Assembly: GCA_015183035.1 (NCBI GenBank)
Contig: JACZZP010000005.1
Coordinates: 372,001-436,000 of the forward strand
Length of the DNA: 64,000 nt
Source: Meloidogyne chitwoodi
Taxonomy: Eukaryota > Nematoda > Chromadorea > Rhabditida > Meloidogynidae
Direction: 5' to 3'
The stretch's first letter is position 1. The number at the start of each line of letters is the position of its first letter. The translations under genes were made by a program, and so were the position numbers. Below, in pieces: positions 33,082 to 45,800 of this stretch. The notes under the pieces are model-generated. The model worked only from the letters and a program-made list of their open reading frames with translations, did no database searches and had not been told where the DNA came from.

Positions 33082-36000
33082 ATGTCCCAACTTAAAAGAA
33101 TATCTTCATCAAATATTCCAATTTTATTATTTTTATTTTTTTCCTTTTTTATTACATTTTTGTCTGCAACATTTTGTCCAATAACAACAATGAGAAATCA
33201 AACAGCCTGTACTTGTGAAGAATATTTTGATGGAGCAATAATTAAATGTAGTGGGCCGAATGGTCCTTTAGTTGTTGAAAATCTTAAAAAATTAAATATT
33301 GAAGTTAGAGAATTAGTTTTAGAAAATGCTAATATTATTGAGGTAATGAGGAAATATTATCAAGAAAATAAAAATTAAAAAAATAAAAAACTTTAGATTG
33401 GCCCACGAGCATTTTTAGGCATGAGAATAAAAAAATTAGTTCTGGATAACAACAAAATTAAATTAATTCAACGTAATGCTTTTAGAGGATTAGAATCTGT
33501 TCTTCAAGAACTTTCAATTGTTGGTAATAGATTAACTGAAGTTCCTACTGCTGCATTGGACGGTTAATAGACTTTTTTTAAATGTGTTAATTGGTGATGT
33601 TTTTCCTAAATTCTGAAAATGTTTTTATGAATTTTTCTTAAATTCTGAAGATGTTTATATAGATGTGTTTTTAATTATGAAAATGTTTTATGAATGTTTT
33701 CATAAATTCTGGAAATGTTTTTATGTTTTTCCTATGTTCTGAAAATGTTTTTCCCAAATTCTGAAAATGTTTTTATGAATGTTTTTCCTAATGTTCCGGT
33801 GTTGGCTGTTAAGAAAAATTAAAATAAATAAAAAATAAGTTTTATTAATTTTAAAGGATTAAATCAATTAATTGGTCTAAACCTTCGTTGTAACAAAATT
33901 GGCAATTTAACAAATGTATCTTTTCAAAATATGCCAAATTTGATAGAAATACATTTGGGATGTAATAAAGTAATTTAAAAATTTTTTTTTAATCTAAAAA
34001 AAATTTTAGATTTGTGAAATTAACGAAAATGCATTTAGAGATGTTAAGCAAAGTGTACAAAATATTGTTTTAGACAATAATTGTTTAACAGAAATACCTA
34101 GTGTTGCGTTGGAAGAAATGAATTCATTAATTGCTTTACATGTTAAATATAATCATGTAAAATAGAATTTAAATTAATTTAAATTTAATTTTCCAATAGA
34201 TTGAAGAATTGCGTGCTAATGGACTTAAAAATCTCACTAGTTTAAGTCTATTAAGTCTAACAGGCAATCATATTGCTCATATTTCTCCCAATTTTGTTTT
34301 AAATGTACCCAGTCTTCGTTATATTTATTTGGGTGAAAATGAAATTTCAAAGCTTGAAGCAGATGCTATGAAGCAATTTAATGTTGCAGAAATTATAGAT
34401 TTGAGTCATAATATGATTGGACTAATTGGGGCAGATACTTTTAAAGGAATGGAGAATTTACAAGTGAGAAAAAGTTATTTTTTAAATTCTCAAGTTTACA
34501 ATTATTTTTTACTTCTCAAGTTTACAATTATTTTAAGTTTATTTTTTTAATTCTCAAGTTTACAATTATTTTGTTTATTTTTTAAGCATTTAAATCTTGA
34601 AGCAAATGCTATTAGAGAAGTAATGCCTGGTGCATTTGCAACAACACCTTTGCTACTTCTTTGGCTTCCACATAATTGTATTGCTTCAGTTTCGCCAAAT
34701 ATGTTTCAGGGTACCCCCTTTTTAAAACAAGTATCGTTGGCAAATAATAATATTAGAACTATACAGGTAATTTATTTTTTTTAAATTTTTTATTAAATAT
34801 TTTCTTATATTTCAGCCATTTAGCTTTGCACACTTGGCAAATTTACACACTTTAGATCTTTCAAATAATAAAATGCGTAGTATTCAACCATCAGCAATTA
34901 TGGGTTCTGATTTCTTAACTGTACGTGTTCAAGGTAAGATAAAGACTTTAATTAAGGGAATGAGTAAATTAAATTTAAGAAAATCCATTGGTATGTGCCC
35001 AAGATGGTTTTCACGTTATGAATGGTCGTGAAGCTATAAATCTGACAACTGAACCTAATTTAATATGCAAAAAAGACTATGAGAATGATGATGTTGACAA
35101 TTGCCCGAGAAAGCCAGACCCTCCTCCAAGAAAAGTCTGCTGTGATGGAGGTAAATTATTTTAAATAAAAAATATTTTTATTTTGCTTTTAATGAAGCAA
35201 AATAAGGATTTAAAAAAAATATTGTTAACTTTATGCTTCCAAAATCATTAAAAAATGTTGCGGACTCTTTTAGGCAAAACAGAAAATTAATTCTAAAAAT
35301 TTAAATTTTATTTTCTATAAATTATCATTTCTTCTATTATATTTAAGCTCCAAAACCAATAATATCAACAACTTCAACAACAACATTAACACCAACAACA
35401 ACAACAACAACAAAAGAAATAACAACAACAATTACCACTACAACTCCAATTCCTTCTGAAATAATTAATCAAACAATAATTTCTTCAACTTCTCTTCCAT
35501 CTTCAGAATCTGAATCAAAAATAAATGAAAGAAATAAACAATTAAATATGTCACGTTTTTATCGCCTTGCAAAACGTCCAGATTTGGTTGCTTCTAACGC
35601 TGGGGGGTTATTCTCTGCACGCAAACGAAAACAACAAAAAATATTATTAACAGAAAATTTAAAAAATGGGGAAAATATGAAAGAAGGAATTAATTACAAA
35701 TTTGAAGAAACATTAAAAAATAATAATAACGAAAATGTTTCTTCTGATGAAATGGGAAAATTGCCTTCACATGTTTTGGCTGTTATTAATGGAGAAAATG
35801 TTGGTAGCAAAGAAAGGATTAGATCTAATAATAATAAACATTTGGATGATTCTAATCAAGAAGAAGATGTTCAAAAATCATTAGAAACAACAAAAAGTGC
35901 AGAAGATAATGAATTGTTTGATTTTTTAATTTTTAGGGAGTGGAAAGGGTTAACTCATAATTATTAAAAACATCTAAGTTACAGTAATTTAATCTTTTCT

Positions 36001-36281
36001 TCTTTTATAGAACAAAAACATCAACAACAACATTATTATCAGAACAAAAACAAAACAAACAACATCCATTAATTCCCAAACAAATTGTTTCTACAACACA
36101 AATTCGAAAAGGGGCGTTTCCAAGTGCTCCTTTTATAGATCCATTATTAAACGAAAAACAAATGTTGTCAAAACAACATCGTCACGAACATTTATTAAAT
36201 AATGGGGGAGGAGAGTTTAGTAAAGACTCAAAAATTGAACATATACAATTAGAAGAAAAAAGCCAAATAATCAGGATTTAA
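33082..36281 (+). CDS. Secreted extracellular leucine-rich-repeat protein
   Basis: Ten exons join in frame: 33082-33342, 33397-33562, 33857-33969, 34010-34156, 34200-34463, 34587-34766, 34816-34933, 34980-35150, 35348-35948, 36011-36281 (763 residues). A signal peptide (LLFLFFSFFITFLSATF) leads into a Cys cap (CPITT...CTCEEYFDGAIIKC). About a dozen LRRs follow, for example LVLDNNKIKLIQRNAF, LNLRCNKI, LDLSNNKMRSI, with exon boundaries often at repeat ends. A C-terminal cap (NPLVCAQDGF...CKKDYENDDVDNC...CC) is followed by a long Thr-rich then basic, Asn/Lys-rich tail (KEITTT, SARKRKQQK). No membrane segment is seen. It resembles nematode apical-matrix eLRR proteins (LET-4/EGG-6/SYM-1 type), which work in cuticle and epithelial integrity. 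The last intron donor (GG|GTTAAC) was chosen by phase. Confidence 0.85.
33590..33800. repeat. Minisatellite in LRR intron 2
   Basis: Six or so copies of a 25-35-base unit around TAAATTCTGAAAATGTTTTT and ATGAATG. Confidence 0.8.
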
Positions 36282-36463
36282 TTGTAAAACAATAAAATTA
36301 AAGAAAGAAAAAAGGTTTATTAGAGTCTAAACCAAAACATAATAATTTATTTATTTATTTTTTTGTGCTTATTTTTATAAAATTATTTTTTTTTATTTTT
36401 ATGGAAAAAACAGGGAGAAAATGATAGAATTTTTTACCCAAAAAAATTTCCAAAAAAGTTGCT

Positions 36464-39400
36464 TTAAAAAGGTCGAATATCTCCAACATATCTTTCTTCT
36501 GTTTCTTGTTTTAAAGCACAGGGACGAATAAATTCTTGGCCTCTTTCGTGAATCCATTTGTTTGATACCCATTTTACACCTGTCAGGACTGGGCAAGCAG
36601 CCTGTCAAAAAGAGAATTTTTTGACATTAGAGTCTCATCAATCTCTATGTTATCCCATAATTTTATAGTTCAATATCTGATATATACCATATCATATTTT
36701 AAGATATTCAAAGCTCTTAGTATCTCTGCCCAGAAAATTGAAAGTAAAAGTGTGGGATAAGATAGAGAGTCTCAAATATTTTTTAATAGTTTACATGTCT
36801 TGTGCGTAAATCTCCATCACCATCACGTTTTAAATTGTACCAAAATAATGCATCATGCAAAGTTGGGGCAACTCCCATTCCCAAGTCTGTATAGACAGTT
36901 AACCCTCCTTGGGTTGGTTGTGACATCTAAATTAAATTAAATAATATTTTTATAAAATTTAAAAAAATTAATTTACATAAAATAATACAGTAGCTACTCT
37001 ATTGCCTCTGTCACCATAAGGCTGTTTTTCTCCTCTCTTAATTATAAAAAAATAAATTTATAATTAAAACTTAATAAACTTACTCTAGAAAAGTCAAAGT
37101 GAGGATCTAAATATATTTAATTAATTAAAATCAAAATATTGAGTTATCACTCTCGTTATAAGGACAGTTTGGTATAAGTCAGAGAGTATAAAGCTGGGGA
37201 ATTTGAGATAATTAAAAGAGAATCTATCTGTCCTTATAACGAGAGTCAATTGAAAATATAAAATAAATATTACCGTAATGTCCACCAATACCGTAATTAG
37301 CTACTTGCAATTCTTCTGCTGTTTCCATTTCTAAATTTGTCATATCCTAAAATTAATTAAATAAATTTAAAAAAGTTTTTTTTTAAATTTACATGAATTC
37401 GTCTATTTATTCTTTCAATAATTGGGTGTTCTTCTCCTTTAAGCCATGCTGATTTGCTTTAAATTAAATTATTAATTTTTTTTAAATTTTTATTTAAAGA
37501 TAATATTGATTAGGAACTAATTTACTTATTTCTCAACCTTTTTAAATTATATAATCTAAAACTCTCATTTATTCCAAACAAAGTTTAGTTTATTAAGATG
37601 GGATAAGTCAGAGATTTTATATTTTTAAAGTTAAGAAATCCTTTTATAAGTACACCTTTATAATGGGTTGTCAGATAAGTAATGAGCCCTTTACGCATAG
37701 CACAAAAAATTTATCATAACTCGAAAACAAAAAATAAGCAAGAAATAATTTAAAGTCCATTATTATCTATCAATTCTTGCCCTTCACTATGTAATTTTTG
37801 AATCCCCCATCTTTAGAAATTTGTTATAGATTTGGCCTGGAAAAGTTGGCAACCCAATTTTCGACTTACGCATCATTTTGAGATCTAATATCACGCAAAT
37901 AATTTTTTAGCGGGCGAAATCGGTTATTATCGGAAAGAGTAATGTCTCAAAAGTAAGGCGGGTGTGTTAAGCCTTCTCATTTGTGTGTTTCGGTGATGTG
38001 AGAACGAATGGCATTAGCATGGTGGTGGTGATGCATATCCCTAAAAAATATCATTTTGTCATATCGTTACACCTGAGCTTCGAAACAAATTATTTTGACT
38101 TATACACAGTTAACTATGCTATTTAGTAAAATTTCAAGTTAATTTAGTCCCCATATCGACCATTTCACTTCCAAAAGCCAAATTTAGCCGAAAAAACTAA
38201 AACTGCCCATATCTTCAGTACAAAATTTTTTGTACCAGCGTTTGATGGTCGAAAATGAAGCCCATTTCATACCCTTCAAGGCGGCAATTTCGTTTTTTGA
38301 TTGAGTTATAGTTGGGCCGTGCTCAAAAAACTTAAAGACCACAGTCTGAATTTATGATTTTGAAATAACTATTTTTAATAATTAGTTAAAAACTGAAAAA
38401 TTAAAGTTTTGGTTGAAATGATATGTCAAATGATAGAGCAAAGAATGGGCTATCGAACGGTATAAAGAATGATTTAATTAATTTAGAATGAGTATGATTA
38501 TATACGTAGAAAAGAAGAATAAGCGGAAAAGGCTCATTACTTATCTGACAACCCATTACAAATAAAATTGAAATATAATTATCAAAATAGGCCTACCCTT
38601 ATAATATATATTTGTAAATACCTTATCCTGTATGAAGCAAATTCAAGAGCCCCCGTCTTTGAATTTTGTACAGTGGCACGACGAAGCTAAAAATTAAAAA
38701 AGAAATTAAAAAAAAAAAATAAAAAATTAAATTATTTAAATTTTTACTCTTGGTGTGGCCAAGTATTTGACTGTCTCAATTTCAGAATCAGAAATAACAT
38801 TTTTAAATAATACAGCCAAAGGCTCATAACGAATAATTTCTACCTTTATTGGCGCTAACTTTAAAAATGGCTGAAAAAAATAAATTTAATTTATTAAAAA
38901 AACTAACTAACTTTATCCTTTTTAAGGTAACAATAAAGTTTTGAGACATTTTTTGGTGGCAAATCAGTAAATTCCCCTCTACATAATTTTTCATAAGTAT
39001 TACGTTCTGGAATGTCTCCAACATGATTTTTTACATTTTTTAAAGGGGGAAGATTATTTAAATTAGCTAATTCTTCAGCAGATATTTTATTTTCATACCA
39101 TTGAATATTTGCTAAAATAAAATAAATTAATAATAATTTTTTATTAATTTTTTACCTTTTGCCCTAGGATGTTCTGGGGATAATTCAACTAATTTTTTAG
39201 TTGTTAAAAGTGCTCTTTTATTATTTCCTTGTTGATAAAGGGCATAAGCTAAGAATTCAAGTATTTCAATTTCAAGTTCACTAGAAGGATTTCTTTCCAG
39301 TGCTTCATTCATCCATTCTAGTGTAGAAAAATAATCCTAAATTAATTTATTTTAAGAATTAATTTTTCTTGAATTTTATTATTTAGTAATATGCATAAAA

Positions 39401-40588
39401 GTCTATTCTCTTATTAGTAGTTTTTAGATAAGTTTGTGCTTGATTTAAGTTTGTACTTGCAAATTTAAGTTTGTGATTGCAAATTTAAGTTTGTGCTTGC
39501 AAATATGTTTTTACTTGCAAATTTAAGTTTTTTATATTTTGAAAATATTTTTATTTAAATTTTCATCTTCAATTTTTTTAATAAAAAAACCTTTTGATTA
39601 TAGGCTGATCTTCCAATCTCGAAACAATCATGTGCTGTTAACGCCTTTCCTACATTTTCATTACCAACATAACCCTCAGCTAGTTGTTTAGTAGAAAGTT
39701 TATATGTTTCTTGAAGACGTAATAATCCAAGGGCAGCACCATCCAAGTCTTCATCATCAGGGTATTTTACCTTTTTTACAAATTAACTCTAATTCAGAAT
39801 TCTAATAGTAAGGCACTCTCTAATAGAAGGGAAAAACTCTAACAAGAAAATTAGAGATTAGTATAAGTTAGGTTAGACAAAGAGAAAAAATTGTATTTTT
39901 TCGCCTTTCTATTAGAATATTAAATATTGTCCGTGTATTAATTTAAAAATTAATTTATTCCTCTTACAGAATTAAGAACACGCCCTTCAGTTATATTTTT
40001 AATAAATTTGTCTGCCATGTTGTAATGCATAAGATTTTCAATTTTTTTCCAGTCACTAGCCATTCGTTTAATAAGCAAAAATGCATTAATTGGATTCATT
40101 ACTGCATTTTCCTTTAATTAAAATAAATTATTTTTTAGAAATATTCGTCTTTTATTAATTTTTTCTTCTAAAAATCAAGCATTAATTTATTAATAAAATA
40201 AAATTTAAAAAAATATTTTACATCAACTTGTCCAGGTAATAATCTTCCTCCTTTTGACGATTGAGCACCACTAGAGTGAAAGAGAGCATTAGCATATTCT
40301 TCTGCAAATCTAAAAACTTTATTAAAAATATTTTAATATATTTTTTTTAATTTTAAAAAATAAAGAAAAAACAACAAACTCTCTAAGTCTGTCCAGTCTT
40401 TCCTGTTCTGATTTAATATATCTTTCTATAACTTCTGAAGTACCACTAACTTCACTTATTAATAAATTTTCTATATCAACCATTGCAGTAAATACATCAG
40501 AAGCTTTATTAAATTGGAAGAATTGTAATTGTAAAAATATTAAATAATTAAATTGAAAGAAAGAAAATATTAATAAAGGAATATTCAT
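36464..40588 (-). CDS. Collagen prolyl 4-hydroxylase alpha subunit
   Basis: Minus-strand multi-exon gene starting MNIPLLIFSFFQF (signal peptide) and ending GDIRPF. The N-terminal P4Ha domain is clear (KASDVFTAMVDIENLL, IERYIKSEQERLDRLREFA). The peptide-substrate region has tetratricopeptide-like helices (WMNEALERNPSSELEIEILE, ALYQQGNNKRALLTTKKLVE, LSPEHPRAKG). The C-terminal dioxygenase domain holds the iron site GGHYDPHFDF (His-x-Asp), the distal His in RHAACPVL and the 2-oxoglutarate Lys in TGVKWVSNKWIHE. It hydroxylates prolines in collagen in the ER lumen, with protein disulfide isomerase as the usual partner, and serves cuticle formation. Closest by memory to nematode PHY/DPY-18 proteins. 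Its tail end faces the 3' end of the LRR gene, 183 bases away. Confidence 0.92.
37140..37258. repeat. Foldback with GACTCTCGTTATAAGGACAG ends
   Basis: ACTCTCGTTATAAGGACAG and its perfect complement on the right bound about 115 bases in a P4H intron. Related ends are at 13.1 and 46.5 kb. Confidence 0.8.
37661..38568. mobile_element. Mariner-like transposon, degraded
   Basis: The left end GGGTTGTCAGATAAGTAATG and its exact complement on the right, each flanked by TA, bound about 900 bases in a P4H intron. On the minus strand a short frame reads FEHGPTITQSKNEIAALKGM and later STIKRWYKKF, which looks like the helix-turn-helix head of a mariner transposase. Stops interrupt it and the catalytic part is missing. 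Confidence 0.75.
39400..39530. repeat. Minisatellite in P4H intron
   Basis: Five copies of a roughly 20-base AAGTTTGTGCTTGCAAATTT unit. Confidence 0.8.
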
Positions 40589-40611
40589 TTTTTAAAGTTT
40601 TTCCTTAAAAT

Positions 40612-40768
40612 GTTTTTATTAATGTTTTTAGTTTAAACTATGTTTTTAAGTTTAAAATAATGTTTTAAGTTTAAAATAGTGTTTTTAAGTTTAAAATAAT
40701 GTTTTTAAGTTTAAAATAATGTTTTTAAGTTTAAACTAATGTTTTTAAGTTTAAACTAATGTGTTTGG
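40612..40768. repeat. Tandem repeat upstream of P4H
   Basis: About seven copies of an 18-20-base TAATGTTTTTAAGTTTAAA unit directly 5' of the P4H start codon. The rest of 40589-42810 is AT-rich and shows no gene. Confidence 0.85.
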
Positions 40769-42074
40769 AGATACTTAGGCTAGATTGCGCAAATCAAAAG
40801 TGCAATCTAGGTTTACCTTTGTAGTTTCTCTATTTTAAAGGTTTCTGAATCATTTAATTAACAACTATGGAAATTATTTTCTACTAGATTTACTATAACC
40901 TAAGGAAGTATTCCTTTTATAAAACATTTATTGGAATTTAAATTAAATATTCCCTAAACATTTTAAATTTACTTCCCATAATTCCACTGAATAAATTTTT
41001 TTATAAAATAAATGCTTAAATTTAAAACAACATTTATTAAATAATATTAAGTAAAAAAACGTGGATAAAAGCGTGGAAATAATCAAAATGTATTTTAAAA
41101 AGTATTTTAAAATATTTTAAAAAGCTGTACAAACCTTGGGCATAAAGGAAAAGGAAAAAAATTTTTTTTTAATTTTTAAAATAATATTTAAAATTTTTGA
41201 ATGTCAATGTCAACTATAAGAGACAACACTTTGGAGCACAAATGTGAGGGGGAAAAAAGAAATGACTAAAAAATTAAAAAAAATTACATATAATCGCCCT
41301 TTTCAAATTTTAAAATGTTAAATAAAAAATATAATAATGTGATTATTAAATTTATAAAAAGAAAAAATGTGTTTGAGTTTTAAGAAAATTTCATGGTCGG
41401 TGTAATCAAAGAATTAAAAATTTTATTAAAACAAAAAAGAAAAGAAAATTTATAGTAAAAAAAAGAAACTTGGAAAATTTAGAATTTTAGGTTTTTTAAG
41501 CCTTATACTAATTTAAAAAAAATTAAGAGAAAATATAGTTAAATTTGGGAGAAATAAGTGTGTCTTTTTAATTATTTAGCTTATATTTAATTATATATTC
41601 AACTCAATTATTTGGTGACGTGTCCTTGTTCAGCTCTTCTACTACTTACACCAAAGAATAAAAATATATATAAACTAAAAATATATGTTTATGTGACTGC
41701 TGCGCAATTGCTGAAAAAACGGGAAAGGAAAAATAAAAGAAAGAAGGGAAAAGGAAGTTGTAGAAAAGTTTTTTTTTCTTAAGTATTAAAAACCACTGTT
41801 TTTGCTGCTTTTTTATTTTATTTTTGTTTTACAACCTTTCAGGTTTTAATATTATTGCTAATCGAATATTTTTATTTCTTAATCATTTTTTTTTAAACGA
41901 GAGAAGAAATTAATTGAAAAAATTGGGGGAATGTTCTCCTAGAAATTTATCATTTTGAAAAATTAAATTTTGAAATTATTTTTTAAAACAAATATTTTAA
42001 GCTTAATCTTAAAAAAAGGAAATATTTTCTATCTATCCTATATTCTTCCAAAAAATTTTTTTTTAATTTATTTA

Positions 42075-42270
42075 TTATCAACAATTGCCAATTCGGTCAA
42101 ATCTCTTACAAACTAGTTTGGCCCGTGCAAACTTGGACCTATTGGGGGTGTTCTATTACTTCTCCATTTTAGAGCCCATGGCCAGTTGGTTTTCGCGAAA
42201 ACTTTGCTCTAATGAGAGTGTTTATTAATTGACCGAATTGGCAGTTTGACCAATTGGTTAATAAGATATT
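42075..42270. repeat. Inverted repeat, CCAATTCGGTCAA ends
   Basis: TGCCAATTCGGTCAAAT and, 150 bases on, ATTGACCGAATTGGCA. The interior has CAAACTTGGACCTATTGGGG, which also lies at the centre of the 27 kb foldback. A related pair is at 55.3-55.5 kb. Confidence 0.7.
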
Positions 42271-42810
42271 CAGGGTTCGATATTCAGGGTTGATCCAAAA
42301 ATAAAAACACGTTGATTTTTTCTTTTTCTCTTTTCCTTTGCTTACAAATCAATCTCCTTTAGGCGATTGTTGTTCTCTTATTTGTGTCAGCACAAAAAAG
42401 TTGTGCTGCGCGTTGGAGTGATTTTTTCTTATTTTTTGGTTAAACGTACTTTGTGTTTTTCTTCTTTTTTTCTTTAATCTTTCCAAAAATAATCGAAAAA
42501 TTAATTTTTTTGGTAAAATTAATTAATTTTTTTTTTGTTTTTTGTTTTTGTTTGATTTTTAAAGAAAAATATCTAATTAAATTTATTAAAAAAATAAATG
42601 ACTAAAAAATTAATAAAATTAAAAGAAAAACAACAACTTTTGGGTTCTTCGATTTTCAAGTTTTGAGCCTAAACAATTATTTTTTTAAAAAAGAAAAAAA
42701 AGTCAAAATAATTTTAAAAATAATTCTAAAAATACTAAAAAGCCTAGAGCCTCTAATTGTACAAAAATATTTAAAAATTTAAAATAAATTAATTTTTTTT
42801 TCAATTTTTT

Positions 42811-45800
42811 TCAAAGAAATGTTGCAAATGAAGCATCTCCAATTTCTTTTAAAATTAATTGTACTGGATTATTTGTGTCAATTAAATTAATTTGTTGTTT
42901 TTCTTCTTCTAAGGCATTAGATGGAATAATTAAATTTGAAGAAAAATTTTTATTATTATTTTTATTTTTTAATAATAAAGGCGAAAATTGTTCATTTAAT
43001 TGTTTTTTGTCATTATTAATCTTTAAAAATATTATTAAAATTTTTTATTATTTATTTTAATTAAAAACACTCTTTTACATAATTAATAAGACTGGCTAAA
43101 TTTTTCCTTCCAACTTAAATAAATTAAAAAATAAAAGAAAAGCATCCTTCAAACATAGGGATAAATTACTACTCTTTTGCTTCGGAGAGCTTTAAATAAG
43201 ATAAACAATCCCATTCAATTTATTTTTTATTTTATTTTTTTATTTTTATTTTCATGGATTGGCTATACTTTTAATAATAATTATGTCAATTATGCTCCTT
43301 TACCTAAATATTTATTTTATTTTTTAATTTATTTTAATTGGTAGATTGGGTGTATTTAAATTAATTTATAATTTAAAAAATTAAATTAAATAATATTTTA
43401 CTTGTTTTTCAAGTTTTTCACTTTCTGGTCGACCAATTAAAAGTGTTGTTGAAGAAGAACGATGTGAAGTATTAGAAGAAGAAGAAGCTATAGATGAAGG
43501 ACGTCTTTTAGCTAGAGATGAATTTCTTCTTTTACAAATATCCATAGGAGGGGAGTAAAATAATTTTTGATGGTCAAGAAGATTTTCGTTCTGTAAAAGT
43601 CTATCTTGGCTGAAAAAAAATTAAAATTAAATATAAAAAAATTTCCCTTCCCTCTTCTTTTACCTAAGAATTATTTAAAAGAAATTTCTTTTACCTTCTT
43701 CTCCTAATTCTTTCAATTTCTGATGAATGATGACAACCATCACTAATTGTCTCCATCCGACGTAAATATTTTTTTGGAATATCTGTTCTGTCAGATGAAG
43801 AATGATTCTTAGCAATGAAACATGTTGCAACGGAGGAACGTCGCCTCAAGACAGAAGGGGGAGGTGGAGATATTACATTGCCAAAAACAAAGGAAAAAAC
43901 ACAATAAAAAATTGTTAAATAAAAAACATGCGAAACACAACAATTTAGTTATTATTATTATTTTTCAAATAAAATAAATATATTTGTTAGTATAAATAAT
44001 CCTGTTAATTTAAACATACAAGTTATGTAATATTTAATATTTGAGTTGCGCATGTTTGTAATTAAATAATTTAATTATTTTTATTTACCAGAAGGTGTAT
44101 CACTATAACCCCCATTTGTTGAAACTGTGCAATATGAAGCTATTGGCATTTTGTTATAATAATTACCCGAAGATTGTTGTTCTGGACTGGTTATTTGACT
44201 GCAAAAACACAAAACGAAGATTTTTTGTTAATTTTTAGAAAAATAATAATATTTAAAATAAAATGTTAGCAAAAAAAACAACAAAATTAATTAAATAAAA
44301 TTTTTAAAAAAAGTACCTGATAAACCTCATTTGTTGATTTACTAATTTCCCTACAGCAGAGCTTCGTGTTCTCACATTTTTGTAAGGCTGAAACAAACAA
44401 ATATAAACCTTTGGAACAAAGAAACAAGTCAGTGCAACTGTTCCACTTAGAGAAATGGTAATACAAAGAGAGGTAAGTTGAATCTTAAAAATAATATTTT
44501 AATTAAAGTTATGAATTATTTTATGTTCTTAAGAGAGGCAAAAAAACAATAAATACAAATGAGGAATTAAGTTTGTAAGTTTGTAGTAAAGGATGAAACT
44601 TAAGTTTGTAAATTTGAGATAAACTTGTTTTTTGTCTTAAATTATTTTTTAAGTTTATGACTTATGATCTTTCTAAGTTTAATTATAAACTTAAAGATTT
44701 AAGGTAATTTTAATAAACTTGACAGAGAGAGAGAGAGAGAGAAGCTAAATTCCATTCTTTTTCTCTTTAAGAGTACAACCTTAATAAAATTAAAATTATT
44801 TCAATAAACTCTCACCCTAACATTATTTTGAGTAGCAAAATAAATAGGACCAAAAGCTAACCAAAGAATACTAGTAGAATACATTGTAAATCCAATAAGA
44901 CGTGTTTCATTAAAATTTTCAGGTATTTCACGAGTTTTAAATGCTTAATATAATATTTTTTTATTTTAATAAATACTAAAATAAATAAATTAACCATATA
45001 TTGTACAGGCAATTATGAGAATTCCACAATAGAAGAGAGAAAGAAGTAAATGAGATAGTGTTGCCTAAATTTATTTTAAATATTTTTAATTTAAAATTTT
45101 ATTTATTTTGTAAAAATTTATTTTTTTTAATTTTTTTGTTTAAAGGTGATCATTGAGAAAATTAATTTTTTATTTTTTTTTTGTGGTAAATTTCTTAAAA
45201 AATTAAAAAAAACACAAAAACACCTTGCACGTAAGTACAGCTTCTGTACGTGATGGATATTGAATTGCTGTACCTGGAGGTTCAAACCAAATCCAAATTA
45301 AAGCAATTCCTAGCTGCACAGATGCTAAAATAGCACAGAAGAATACTTGTGTAGTAGGGCCAATCCATCTAGGCCTTAGAGCACTGTTTGGTTTGAATAC
45401 TCTTGTTAGCCTATTTGTTTTTACAAGAATTGCTGCATATACTATTGACATTGATAGACCAAGCAGTATTCTTGTTAGAGTACAGACCTGAAATTTTATA
45501 AAATTAAAAATAAAGTAAAAAGACTTTAATAGACGCTTAAGAGGTATTTTAGAGTCTGGCGGAGATGGGCGACTATATGAGAGGATATTTGATAATTTAA
45601 TTGGAGAGGAGGTAAGTATAGAGGAAATCTAAAACTACCAATTCTGAAGGAGGACTGACTAATACAAAAGTAATGCCATAACAAAGAGCAATACCGGCTA
45701 ACATACAATAACACAATTCACGTCCAGAAGCCATAATCTTAAAATTTGAAATATAAAATTCTAAACTAAATTAAAAAATTTATAAAAAAATTTTTAATTA

